From positions 1-64,000 of the forward strand of contig JAKCDU010000007.1 of NCBI GenBank assembly GCA_021838445.1: a stretch of 64,000 nucleotides of DNA, given 5' to 3'. Made by a program: the position numbers and the translations under genes. Source of the stretch: Actinomycetes bacterium (lineage in GTDB: Bacteria > Actinomycetota > Acidimicrobiia > Acidimicrobiales > Palsa-688). The notes below the pieces were generated by a model. That model worked only from the letters and a program-made list of their open reading frames with translations, was not told the DNA's origin and made no database searches. Positions 8,242-16,364 of the stretch are shown one piece after another. Each line of letters opens with the position of its first letter. Position 1 is the first letter of the stretch.

Positions 8242-9009
8242 ATGCCATCTGACGATCTGGTCATAGCTGGACGACACTTCGGATCCCGCCTGTTCGTCGG
8301 GACCGGCAAGTTCCCGTCCAACGGGCACCTGCGCTCCGCCATCGACGCCAGCGGCACCGGGATGGTCACCGTGGCCCTCCGGCGGATCGATCCCTCGGCG
8401 GCCGAGGACATCCTCGACGCCATACCGGAGAGCGTTCTGGTCCTCACCAACACGTCGGGAGCCATGGACGCCGGCGAGGCCGTGAGGCTGGCCCGCTTGG
8501 CCCGCGCCGCCGGCCTGCCCGACTGGATCAAGCTGGAGATCACCCCGGAGCCCCGCTACCTCCTGCCCGACCCCGTCGAGACCCTCGCTGCAGCTGAGCA
8601 GCTCGTCGCTGAGGGTTTCACCGTGCTCCCCTACTGTCCCGCCGATCCGATCCTCTGCAAGCGTCTAGAGGAGGTCGGCTGCGCCACGGTCATGCCGCTC
8701 GGGTCGTGGATCGGATCCAACCAGGGCCTGCGCACCCGGGGGGCCTTGGAGATCATCGTCGAGCAGGCTCTGGTACCGGTAGTGGTCGACGCCGGGATCG
8801 GCGCTCCCAGTCATGCCGCCGAAGCCATGGAGCTCGGCGCAGGAGCCGTCCTGGTGAACACCGCCATAGGTACCGCCGCCGACCCGGCGGCCATGGCCGC
8901 CGCCTTCCGCCTGGCCGTGGAGGCCGGGCGGGGCGGGTATCTGGCCGGCCTACCCGCAGTCGGGCCGGGAGCCTCCGCCTCGTCGCCGCTCACCGGCTTC
9001 CTGTCGTGA
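8242..9009 (+). CDS. thiG: Thiazole synthase ThiG
   Basis: The 255-residue TIM-barrel enzyme builds the thiazole phosphate of thiamine from deoxyxylulose 5-phosphate, ThiS thiocarboxylate and dehydroglycine. Seen are the N-terminal [12 protein letters not shown], the RRIDP segment, the Schiff-base Lys in [17 protein letters not shown], and the phosphate-binding glycines in [17 protein letters not shown] and VLVNTAI. The ATG at 8242 is favoured over the GTG at 8233 because it sits 10 nt after the AGGGAG at the riboswitch end. It overlaps thiH by 4 bp (GTGA). Its sulfur partner thiS is not here but at 25.7 kb. Confidence 0.95.
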   Translation: MPSDDLVIAGRHFGSRLFVGTGKFPSNGHLRSAIDASGTGMVTVALRRIDPSAAEDILDAIPESVLVLTNTSGAMDAGEAVRLARLARAAGLPDWIKLEITPEPRYLLPDPVETLAAAEQLVAEGFTVLPYCPADPILCKRLEEVGCATVMPLGSWIGSNQGLRTRGALEIIVEQALVPVVVDAGIGAPSHAAEAMELGAGAVLVNTAIGTAADPAAMAAAFRLAVEAGRGGYLAGLPAVGPGASASSPLTGFLS

Positions 9010-10163
9010 CCAGCGTTCCCGTTGCCCTGGAGTCCCGGCCCGACCGGGTGCCTGAGGGCAGCGCCGCGGCCGACGTCGTGGCCACACCCGTCGCTGAGCT
9101 GCGCCGCTTCGTCGACGCCGCCACCGACGCCGATGTCGACCGGGCGCTGCAGCGCGGTCACCGTACTCTGCACGACTTCGCGGCCCTTTTGTCCGCCCCC
9201 GCCGCCGTACGCCTCGAGGAACTGGCCCGCACCGCCCAACGGATCACCCGGGCTCGTTTCGGGGCCACGGTGCGCCTGTTCTCGCCTCTGTACCTGTCCA
9301 ACGAGTGCGTCTCCACCTGCACCTACTGCGGATTCTCGGCCGGGAACGACATCGCCCGGCGCACCCTCACCGTCGACGAGGTGCGACGTGAAGCCGCCGA
9401 ACTGCACCAACGGGGTTTCCGTCACATCCTGTTGGTGGCCGGCGAGCACGCCCGCATCGTGAGCAAGAGCTATCTGGGCGAGTGCGTGGCCGCCGTCGCT
9501 CCGCGGTTCGCTCAGGTGAGCGTCGAGGTCCAGGTGTGGGACGCCGACACCTACCGTCGGCTGGTGGCCGAGGGCTGTGACGGGGTGGTCATCTACCAGG
9601 AGGTCTACGACGAGCAGACCTACGCGGAGGTCCACCTGAAGGGCAAGAAGCGCAACTACGCCTGGCGGCTGTCGGCGCCCGACCGGGCCGCCGAAGCCGG
9701 GATGCGCCGCCTCGGCGTGGGTGCCCTGCTCGGACTGCACCCGGACTGGCGGTCCGAAGCCATCTCCGTGGCCGCTCATGCTTCGGCGCTGATGAGGCGC
9801 TGGTGGCGCTGCGAGGTCTCGGTCGCCCTCCCCCGGCTCCGACCGGCGGCGGGTGGTTACCAGCCCCGCGACCCGCTCGACGACGCCTCGTTCGTGCAGC
9901 TCCTGTGCGCCCTGCGCATCGCCCTGCCCGATGTCGGCGTGACCCTCTCCACCCGCGAGCCGGCCCAACTGCGCGACGGCCTGGTACCGCTCGGGATCAC
10001 CTCCATGTCAGCCGGTTCGCACACCGAGCCCGGCGGCTACGCCGAGGTCAGCGACTCGGAGCCCCAGTTCGAGATATCCGACACCCGCTCGCCCGCCGAG
10101 GTGGCGGCCGCCCTGCGGGCCGCGGGACTGGAGCCGGTCTGGAAGGACTGGCAGCGGGTTTAG
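9006..10163 (+). CDS. thiH: 2-iminoacetate synthase ThiH (radical SAM)
   Basis: This 385-residue radical SAM enzyme cleaves tyrosine to dehydroglycine (2-iminoacetate) and p-cresol, supplying the glycine-derived part of the thiazole. The cluster motif Cys101-x3-Cys105-x2-Cys108 ([10 protein letters not shown]) lies after a roughly 95-residue N-domain. The [16 protein letters not shown] and [14 protein letters not shown] segments are typical of the ThiH/HydG family. The GTG start overlaps the thiG stop by 4 bp, so the TPP riboswitch probably governs both. It is 25 bp upstream of mftA, and mycofactocin genes may be read through from it. Confidence 0.93.
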   Translation: MTSVPVALESRPDRVPEGSAAADVVATPVAELRRFVDAATDADVDRALQRGHRTLHDFAALLSAPAAVRLEELARTAQRITRARFGATVRLFSPLYLSNECVSTCTYCGFSAGNDIARRTLTVDEVRREAAELHQRGFRHILLVAGEHARIVSKSYLGECVAAVAPRFAQVSVEVQVWDADTYRRLVAEGCDGVVIYQEVYDEQTYAEVHLKGKKRNYAWRLSAPDRAAEAGMRRLGVGALLGLHPDWRSEAISVAAHASALMRRWWRCEVSVALPRLRPAAGGYQPRDPLDDASFVQLLCALRIALPDVGVTLSTREPAQLRDGLVPLGITSMSAGSHTEPGGYAEVSDSEPQFEISDTRSPAEVAAALRAAGLEPVWKDWQRV

Positions 10164-10188
10164 AGGCGTGCGACCTACTATCTCCACC

Positions 10189-10311
10189 ATGAACAACCCG
10201 GCCACTTCCCCCGTACAGGACGACACTGTCCAAACCGCAGACGACGAGCTGGTCGATGAGGACCTCCTGGTGGAGGAGATCTCGATCGACGGCATGTGCG
10301 GCGTCTACTGA
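10189..10311 (+). CDS. mftA: Mycofactocin precursor peptide MftA
   Basis: A 40-residue peptide, missed by usual length cut-offs. It has an acidic leader (LVDEDLLVEE, 21-30) and the family's diagnostic C-terminus ISIDGMCGVY. MftC decarboxylates and crosslinks the terminal Val-Tyr pair, and MftE then releases the modified dipeptide, which matures into a redox cofactor. The ATG is preceded by CTACTATCTCCACC with no strong Shine-Dalgarno sequence. It lies between thiH (25 bp) and mftB (8 bp). The C-terminal eight residues match the described consensus, so confidence is high despite the size. Confidence 0.95.
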   Translation: MNNPATSPVQDDTVQTADDELVDEDLLVEEISIDGMCGVY

Positions 10312-10319
10312 GCTGACGG

Positions 10320-10583
10320 GTGTCTTTCGACAGCACGGTCCGCTACAGCCTCGACCCCAAGGTCGCCCTGCGCCCCGAGCCGTTCGGCGCGCTCGCCTAC
10401 CACTACGGGAGCCGACGGTTGACGTTCCTGCGCACCAAGCTGCTGGCTGACCTGGTGGGCCGCCTGGCCGATTTCGACTCGGTGGACGGCGCGCTGGACG
10501 CCCGGGTCCCTCCCGACCAGCACCGCTCCTACCGCGCCGCGCTGGCGCAGCTCGCATCCTCGGAGTTCATTCATGCCTGCTAG
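10320..10583 (+). CDS. mftB: Mycofactocin peptide chaperone MftB
   Basis: The 87-residue protein is a RiPP recognition element that binds the MftA leader and presents it to MftC. The family features seen are the N-terminal RYSLDPKVALRPEPFGALAY, the YGSRRLTFLRT core and a helical C-terminus (RAALAQLASSEFI). The GTG start lies 8 bp after the mftA stop. The gene overlaps mftC by 11 bp, which suggests translational coupling of the two partners that form a complex. Confidence 0.93.
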   Translation: MSFDSTVRYSLDPKVALRPEPFGALAYHYGSRRLTFLRTKLLADLVGRLADFDSVDGALDARVPPDQHRSYRAALAQLASSEFIHAC

Positions 10584-11694
10584 CCCCGGACGCCTCGTAG
10601 AGCAGCTGAAGGGTGGTCTCGACGCCCCGATCTGTCTCACCTGGGAGATCACCTACGGCTGCAACCTGGCCTGCGTTCACTGCCTGTCGTCGTCGGGCCG
10701 ACGAGACCCGGCCGAGCTGTCCACGGCCGAGGCGATGGCGGTGATCGACGAGCTGCACGACCTGCAGGTGTTCTACGTCAACATCGGGGGTGGGGAGCCG
10801 ACCATCCGCCCCGACTTCTACGAGCTCATCGACTATTCCGTGCAGCGCGGTGTGGGGGTCAAGTTCTCGACCAACGGGTCGACCATCAACGCCTCACGGG
10901 CAGCCCGGTTGGCCGGCAGCGACTACGTCGATGTGCAGATATCCATCGACGGCGCCGACGCCGAGACCAATGACGCCGTCCGGGGCCGGGGCAGCTTCGC
11001 CGCGGCCCGGAAGGCCATGGATCACCTCGCCTCGGCGGGGTTCGGCCCGTTCAAGATCTCGGTAGTCGTCACCCGACAGAACGCCGGACAGCTCGACGCC
11101 TTCGAGGAACTGGCCTCCTCCTACGGGGCGCAGCTGAGGTTGACCCGTCTGCGCCCTTCAGGACGGGGCGCCGACGTGTGGCACGAGATGCACCCGACGG
11201 CCGAGCAGCAGGTCGATCTGTACCGCTGGTTGGTCGAGCGTCCCGGCGTCCTCACCGGCGACTCGTTCTTCCACCTCTCGGCCCTCGGCGAATCCCTCCC
11301 CGGGCTGAACCTGTGCGGCGCCGGCCGGGTGGTGTGCCTAATCGACCCGGTGGGCGACGTGTACGCATGCCCCTTCGTCTTGCACCCCGAGTTCAAAGCG
11401 GGAAGCGTCCGCGCCCCGGGCGGCTTCACCGACGTGTGGCGCAACTCGCCTCTGTTCGTCGACCTGCGCCAGCCCGCCTCGCCCGGAGCGTGCGCATCCT
11501 GCGGCTCCTACGACGCCTGCCAGGGTGGTTGCATGGCCGCCAAATTCTTCACCGGCCTACCTCTGGATGGGCCCGACCCGGAGTGTGTGAAAGGCCACGG
11601 CGAGGCCGCTCTGGCCGGGGTGGCGGCTTCGGGTCGGCCCTCGCCCGGTCCGGGACACTCCGTTCCGGTCACCTTGTCGGCGCGCCGGCGCTAG
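10573..11694 (+). CDS. mftC: Mycofactocin radical SAM maturase MftC
   Basis: The 373-residue radical SAM/SPASM enzyme oxidatively decarboxylates the C-terminal Tyr of MftA and forms the Val-Tyr carbon-carbon bond. The SAM cluster is Cys30-x3-Cys34-x2-Cys37 in YGCNLACVHC, followed by the GGGEPT glycine motif near 75. The C-terminal SPASM domain holds Cys residues in LNLCGAGRVVC, VYACPF, GACASCGSYDACQGGC and DPECVKG, enough for two auxiliary 4Fe-4S clusters. The start overlaps mftB by 11 bp. The last 30 or so residues are Ser/Gly/Pro-rich and probably disordered. Confidence 0.95.
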   Translation: MPASPGRLVEQLKGGLDAPICLTWEITYGCNLACVHCLSSSGRRDPAELSTAEAMAVIDELHDLQVFYVNIGGGEPTIRPDFYELIDYSVQRGVGVKFSTNGSTINASRAARLAGSDYVDVQISIDGADAETNDAVRGRGSFAAARKAMDHLASAGFGPFKISVVVTRQNAGQLDAFEELASSYGAQLRLTRLRPSGRGADVWHEMHPTAEQQVDLYRWLVERPGVLTGDSFFHLSALGESLPGLNLCGAGRVVCLIDPVGDVYACPFVLHPEFKAGSVRAPGGFTDVWRNSPLFVDLRQPASPGACASCGSYDACQGGCMAAKFFTGLPLDGPDPECVKGHGEAALAGVAASGRPSPGPGHSVPVTLSARRR

Positions 11695-11749
11695 CGGCCC
11701 CGCGGAGCCCGACCTGCCCTCCTCCCGGACCGGCGCGCGTCTCGACCGG

Positions 11750-12421
11750 ATGCCCTGGACAGAGGTGGCGGCGCGCGCCGCCGGCTCCCTGCTCGCCGTC
11801 CCTGTCGGCTCGACCGAGCAGCACGGCCCCCATCTGCCGCTGTCCACTGACACCGACATCGCAGTGGCCTTGTGCCAGCGCCTGGCCGCTTCCAGGGAGG
11901 ACGTGCTCGTGGCTCCGGCTGTGGCCTACGGATCCTCGGGGGAGCACACCGGTTTCTCCGGCACCCTGTCGGTCGGCGCGGCGGTGACCGAGCATCTGCT
12001 CGTGGAGATCGGCCGGTCAGCGGACGCCTTCGCCGGGGTCCTGTTCGTCTCCACCCACGGAGGCAACACGGCCCCGGTGCGCGCCGCCGTGGGCACTCTG
12101 GCGGCGGAGTCCCGCAACGTACGGGCCTGGACGCCGGGAACGATCCGCCCGGCGGGCCGACCCGGAGATGCCCACGCCGGTCGCACCGAGACCTCGGTGC
12201 TACTCCGGCTCGCCCCTGGGTACGTCCGCGGGGAGCGGGCGGAGGTGGGTTGCACCACCCCTCTGCCCGAACTCATGGGGCGTCTGCGGGAGGCGGGTGT
12301 CCGGGCGGTCAGCGCCAACGGCGTCCTCGGAGACCCGTCGGGAGCGAGCGCCGAAGAAGGCGAGGAGATCCTGACTGCCTGGTCGGGGGCACTTCGGGCT
12401 GCCCTGGAGGGGTGGCCGTGA
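11750..12421 (+). CDS. mftE: Mycofactocin peptidase MftE (creatininase family)
   Basis: The 223-residue creatinine-amidohydrolase-like metalloenzyme trims the modified MftA to release its C-terminal crosslinked dipeptide. Metal-site motifs seen are VGSTEQHGPHLPLSTDTD (20-37), the SSGEHTGFSGT segment, STHGGN and the Glu of GRTETSVLL. The first ATG leaves an unusually short N-terminus. In-frame upstream sequence (RTGARLDR before MPWTEV) looks family-like, and the only candidate there is a CTG at 11714, so the true start may be earlier. mftD, which normally separates mftC and mftE, is absent. It overlaps the SDR gene by 4 bp. Confidence 0.92.
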   Translation: MPWTEVAARAAGSLLAVPVGSTEQHGPHLPLSTDTDIAVALCQRLAASREDVLVAPAVAYGSSGEHTGFSGTLSVGAAVTEHLLVEIGRSADAFAGVLFVSTHGGNTAPVRAAVGTLAAESRNVRAWTPGTIRPAGRPGDAHAGRTETSVLLRLAPGYVRGERAEVGCTTPLPELMGRLREAGVRAVSANGVLGDPSGASAEEGEEILTAWSGALRAALEGWP

Positions 12422-13209
12422 ACCGGGTGGCCATCATCACCGGCGCCGGGCGGGGCATCGGCGCGGCCACAGCCAAGGCGTTGGCCGCCGACGGCTGGAA
12501 GCTGGTCCTCGTCGACCGCTGCGCCGACGACCCGGCCCTTCCCTACCGCCTGGCTCGCCCCGAGGATCTCCGGGCCGTCGTCGATGCCTGCGGTGGCGAC
12601 GAGTCGGCGGTCGGCGTGACCGCGGACGTGCGGGACCAGGCCGCACTCGACGCTGCCGTAGAAGCGGCCCGGGAGCGCTTCGGCGGTCTCGACGCCGCTG
12701 TCGCCGTGGCCGGCGCGGTCGCCGGCGGCCAGGAGACGTGGAAGCTTTCGGATGAGACGTGGAGCGCCATGATGTCGATCAACCTGGACGGCACCTGGCG
12801 GCTGGCCCGGGCGGCGGTGCCGGCCCTCATCGACAGGCCCGAACCCCGCCAGGGCCGCTTCGTGGCGGTGGCCTCGGCCGGCAGCTCCGTCGGCCTCTAT
12901 CTTCTGTCGGCCTACACCGCGGCCAAGGCCGGAGTCGCGGGACTCGTACGGAGCCTGGCCGCCGAGCTCGCTCCCTATGGGATCACCGCCAACGCCGTCG
13001 CCCCCGGCTCCACCACCGGCGCCATGCTCGAAGCCAGCGCCGCGGTCTACGGCCTCGACGACACAGCCGAGTTCGCCGCGCACCACATGCTCCCCCGCCT
13101 GCTCGACCCGGCCGAGCCGGCGGCCCTCATCGCCTGGCTGTGCAGCACCAGGAGCAGCGGCGTCACCGGCGCGGTACTTCCCGTCGACGCCGGTATGACG
13201 GCCCGCTGA
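12418..13209 (+). CDS. Mycofactocin-coupled SDR family oxidoreductase
   Basis: The 263-residue short-chain dehydrogenase has the Rossmann motif TGAGRGIG (9-16), a Tyr-x3-Lys catalytic pair in SAYTAAKAG, the preceding Ser of ASAGSS, and the NAVAPGST element. After beta-strand 2 it carries an insertion beginning VDRCADDPALPYRLARPEDL, the kind of insertion near the NAD site described for SDRs that hold NAD tightly and depend on mycofactocin as external acceptor. It sits between mftE (GTGA overlap) and mftF, which supports that role. The substrate alcohol or carbonyl is unknown. Confidence 0.88.
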   Translation: MNRVAIITGAGRGIGAATAKALAADGWKLVLVDRCADDPALPYRLARPEDLRAVVDACGGDESAVGVTADVRDQAALDAAVEAARERFGGLDAAVAVAGAVAGGQETWKLSDETWSAMMSINLDGTWRLARAAVPALIDRPEPRQGRFVAVASAGSSVGLYLLSAYTAAKAGVAGLVRSLAAELAPYGITANAVAPGSTTGAMLEASAAVYGLDDTAEFAAHHMLPRLLDPAEPAALIAWLCSTRSSGVTGAVLPVDAGMTAR

Positions 13210-13223
13210 GGGCAGGCGAAGCG

Positions 13224-14975
13224 TTGTCCCTCCGGGGTCGGGCCGCCACCGGGACGACCGCCGGCTACCCCACCGGCGACCCCACCGACCCCACCGGCAC
13301 CGCCAACCCCACCGGCGACCCCACCGACCCCACCGGCACCGCCAACCCCACCGGCGACCCCACCGGCACCGCCAACGCCGTCGCCCCCGGCCCCGCCAAC
13401 GCGGCGACCGGCGGCCCTGCGGCGCCCCTACCGCTGCCGGCCGGCTACCGCCTCCGCTTCGATCCCCGATGCCGGCGGCCGCGCCCCGAGGTCCTCATCG
13501 GCGGGAGTCCGCTGCGGGTCCTCCGGCTGTCGTCGCCCGGTGCCGCCCTCATCGACTCGTGGGCGGCGGGCCGACCCGTCGGGGACGACCGCGCTGAGCG
13601 GGCCCTGGCCGGCCGCCTCGTCGACTCGGGGGTGGCCCATCCAATCCCGCCTGCCCCGACGCGCAGGACCCACCCGAGCTGCGCCGTCGTGATACCGGCT
13701 CGCGACGACCAGGCAGGGCTCAGAGACACCCTGCAGGCGCTGTCACTCCGGGCCCCCGGTATCCCCATCCACGTGGTCGACGACGGCTCGTCGACGCCGC
13801 TCACCGTCGCCGATCCTGGCGTCGAGCTCTGGCGGCGGCCGGAGCCGGGCGGACCGGCCGCCGCCCGCAACGTCGGCTGGCGGGCCGCCGTGGCCGACGG
13901 CGCGGAGATCGTGGTGTTCGTCGACGCCGGTTGCGTGCCTGGGGTCGGATGGCTCGAGCCGCTGCTCGCCCACTTCTCCGATCCGGCCGTCGGGGCCGCC
14001 GCCCCCAGGGTGGCCTGCCGTCGCGATCCCGGCACCCCGGCGCGGCTGGCCTGCTACGAGCTGCGGCATTCCCCGCTGGACATGGGGCCGAACCCGGCAT
14101 CGGTGCGGCCCGGAAGCGCGGTGGCCTACGTGCCCACCGCCTTGTTGGCGCTGCGCCGGACCGCGCTCGAGGAATGCGGCGGCTTTCGCGAATCGATGCG
14201 CTTCGGTGAGGACGTGGACCTGGTGTGGCGACTGCACCGGGCGGGCTGGCGGGTCCGTTACGAACCAGCGGCGACCGCCACCCACCCGTCGCGGCGGACC
14301 TACCGGGCCTGGGTCCTCCAACGTTTCCGGTACGGGACCTCTGCCGGACCGCTGGCCCGCCGCCACGGCCGAGCCGTGGCCCCTCTGGCCGCTCAACCCT
14401 GGAGCATCGGCGCGTGGGCACTAGTGGCAGCCGGCCATCCCCTCCTCGGCGCGGCCGTCACAGCGGCGACCGCCGAGGCTCTCGCCCGACGCGCCAAGGG
14501 AGACCCCGTCGTTGCCGCCGAGCTGCGCCGGTTGGCCGTCACCGGCACCATCGGCGTGGGCTCGGCCACGGCCCGGGCGCTTCGCCGGGCCTGGCTGCCG
14601 GTGGCCATCCCCGCGGGGGCCGCGACTTGGCGCTGGTGCGGGCGACGAACCCGTCTGGCGCTGCTGGTCACCGCCGTGGCCGTCGCCAGCGGCCGCCCCC
14701 CTGGCGCATCGGCTGATGACCGCCTCGTCGATGCCGAAACCGGCGGCTGCCAGCCGGGCGGCCCCGAGGATCGGCTGCTCGGCTTGGCCGACGATCTCGC
14801 CTACCAGGCCGGGGTGTGGCGGGGGGTACTGGCCGAACGCTCGCTGGCCGCCCTCCGACCCCGGTTCAGCGACGGCCCGCCCCACCGGCGCGCCCCCCGG
14901 CCTGCCCGTGCGCGGGACGCGCTTCAGCGGGCCGGGGCGTTCCGCCGGACCAGGTCTGTGGCCAGACCGGTGTAG
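13224..14975 (+). CDS. mftF: Mycofactocin glycosyltransferase MftF
   Basis: This GT2-type glycosyltransferase decorates pre-mycofactocin with glucose units. From about residue 75 the sequence is family-like: GYRLRFDPRCRRP, then the GT-A fold VVIPARDDQAGL, nucleotide-binding VVDDGS, the FVDAGCVPG acceptor loop, and GGFRESMRFGEDVDLVWRL with the ED motif. A positively charged, helix-rich C-terminus follows. The only in-frame start after the SDR is TTG at 13224, giving 583 residues, longer than usual. The extra N-terminus is a 39-bp in-frame tandem repeat (Pro/Thr/Gly/Asp). The 3' end overlaps purB on the other strand by 52 bp. Confidence 0.87.
   Translation: MSLRGRAATGTTAGYPTGDPTDPTGTANPTGDPTDPTGTANPTGDPTGTANAVAPGPANAATGGPAAPLPLPAGYRLRFDPRCRRPRPEVLIGGSPLRVLRLSSPGAALIDSWAAGRPVGDDRAERALAGRLVDSGVAHPIPPAPTRRTHPSCAVVIPARDDQAGLRDTLQALSLRAPGIPIHVVDDGSSTPLTVADPGVELWRRPEPGGPAAARNVGWRAAVADGAEIVVFVDAGCVPGVGWLEPLLAHFSDPAVGAAAPRVACRRDPGTPARLACYELRHSPLDMGPNPASVRPGSAVAYVPTALLALRRTALEECGGFRESMRFGEDVDLVWRLHRAGWRVRYEPAATATHPSRRTYRAWVLQRFRYGTSAGPLARRHGRAVAPLAAQPWSIGAWALVAAGHPLLGAAVTAATAEALARRAKGDPVVAAELRRLAVTGTIGVGSATARALRRAWLPVAIPAGAATWRWCGRRTRLALLVTAVAVASGRPPGASADDRLVDAETGGCQPGGPEDRLLGLADDLAYQAGVWRGVLAERSLAALRPRFSDGPPHRRAPRPARARDALQRAGAFRRTRSVARPV
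13269..13376 (+). repeat. 39-bp in-frame minisatellite in the mftF N-terminus
   Basis: Two full 39-bp units (13269-13307 and 13308-13346) are followed by a 30-bp unit (13347-13376) that lacks nine bases. They encode PTGDPTDPTGTAN twice and PTGDPTGTAN once. All unit lengths are multiples of three, so copy-number change would lengthen or shorten the protein without a frameshift. The repeat lies before any recognisable glycosyltransferase fold. Confidence 0.9.
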
Positions 14976-16315
14976 GTGGCGGGTTCGAGCGTCATCAGGC
15001 GCTCCGTGGCATCAGGCGGCAAACCCAGGTCCTTGATGAAGGAGTGGACGTCATCGGCGGTCACGGTATGGCCCCGGGTGAGCGCCTTCAGCCTCTCATA
15101 GGGTTCCGGCAAGCCGTAGCGGCGCATGACGGTCTGGACGGGTTCCGCCAGCACCTCCCACTGACGGCTCAGCTCCGACTCCATCACCTCCGGGGCCGGC
15201 GTGACCTTCCGGAGCCCCTTGCGGGCGGCGTCCACGGCGAGCCCTGAGTGGGCGACGGCAACCCCCATGTTGCGGATGGCCGAGGAGTCCGACAGGTCCC
15301 GCTGCAGGCGCGAGACCATGAGCTTGGACGCCAGGTGGCCGAGGAGGGACGAGGAGATACCGGCGTTGGCCTCGGCGTTCTCGAAATCGATGGGGTTGAC
15401 CTTGTGGGGCATGGTGGACGAGCCCACCTCCCCCTCCACCGCCCGCTGGCGCAGGTAGGAGCGGCTGATGTACTCCCACACGTCCCGACAGAAGTCCAGG
15501 AGCACGGTGTTGTAGCGGATCAGGGCGTGGAACATCTCGGCCACGGCGTCGTGGCTCTCGATCTGGGTGGTGAGCGGGTTCCACTCCAGCCCGAAGCTCT
15601 CGACGAACCGCTGCGACGCGCTCAACCAGTCGATGTTCGGATAGGCCGCCGCATGAGCACCGAACGTGCCGACCGCACCGTTGAACTTCCCGAGCAAGCG
15701 GACCCCTTCCACAGCGTCGGCCTGGCGCTCGAGGCGGGCCGCGAACACCGCCAGTTCCTTCCCGAGGGTCGTCGGCGAAGCCGGCTGCCCATGGGTATGG
15801 CTGGGCATGGCCAAGGCAGCGTGGTCGGTAGCCAGGGCCCAGATGTCGCCGATGAGCTGGCGGGCCGACGGCAGCCACACACTGTCGATCCCGTCGCGCA
15901 GCATCAGAGCGTGGGCCAGGTTGTTGATGTCCTCGGACGTACACGCGAAGTGGACGAACTCCGATTCCTGGGCGCCGAAGCCGATGGACGCCAGCTTCTC
16001 CTTCAAGAAGTACTCCACCGCCTTCACGTCGTGGTTGATGCCCCGCTCGATCTCCTTGATGCGCCTGGCGTCGTCGACCCCGAAGGACTCCACCCAGGCA
16101 CCGAGCATGATGTCCGTTTCGCGGCTCAGAGGACCGAGCTCCTCGATCGGGGGCTCGGCGGCCAGGAAGCGGAGCCACTCCACCTCGACCCGGAACCGCT
16201 GGCGGAAAAAGGCCTCCTCCGAGAAGGCTCGGGCGTAGGACGCCGCCGACGCGGCGTAGCGGCCATCGAGCGGAGACAGAGCGCCGAGCGGGCTGGAGCT
16301 GACTTCGTTACTCAC
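14924..16315 (-). CDS. purB: Adenylosuccinate lyase PurB
   Basis: The 463-residue enzyme of the aspartase/fumarase superfamily makes fumarate twice in purine synthesis (from SAICAR and from adenylosuccinate). Seen are the substrate-binding TSEDINN segment, the catalytic His in SHTHGQPASPTTLGKE, and the superfamily signature SSTMPHKVNPIDFENAEAN with its mobile catalytic Ser loop. Length and order match the longer, E. coli-like PurB type. It is transcribed toward mftF and their 3' ends overlap by 52 bp. The start is 49 bp from the divergent murJ ATG. Confidence 0.94.
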   Translation of the reverse strand: MSNEVSSSPLGALSPLDGRYAASAASYARAFSEEAFFRQRFRVEVEWLRFLAAEPPIEELGPLSRETDIMLGAWVESFGVDDARRIKEIERGINHDVKAVEYFLKEKLASIGFGAQESEFVHFACTSEDINNLAHALMLRDGIDSVWLPSARQLIGDIWALATDHAALAMPSHTHGQPASPTTLGKELAVFAARLERQADAVEGVRLLGKFNGAVGTFGAHAAAYPNIDWLSASQRFVESFGLEWNPLTTQIESHDAVAEMFHALIRYNTVLLDFCRDVWEYISRSYLRQRAVEGEVGSSTMPHKVNPIDFENAEANAGISSSLLGHLASKLMVSRLQRDLSDSSAIRNMGVAVAHSGLAVDAARKGLRKVTPAPEVMESELSRQWEVLAEPVQTVMRRYGLPEPYERLKALTRGHTVTADDVHSFIKDLGLPPDATERLMTLEPATYTGLATDLVRRNAPAR

Positions 16316-16364
16316 GCCTAGACACTACCGGCGACCCGCCGGGTCCCACCCCTGGGGTCGACGG

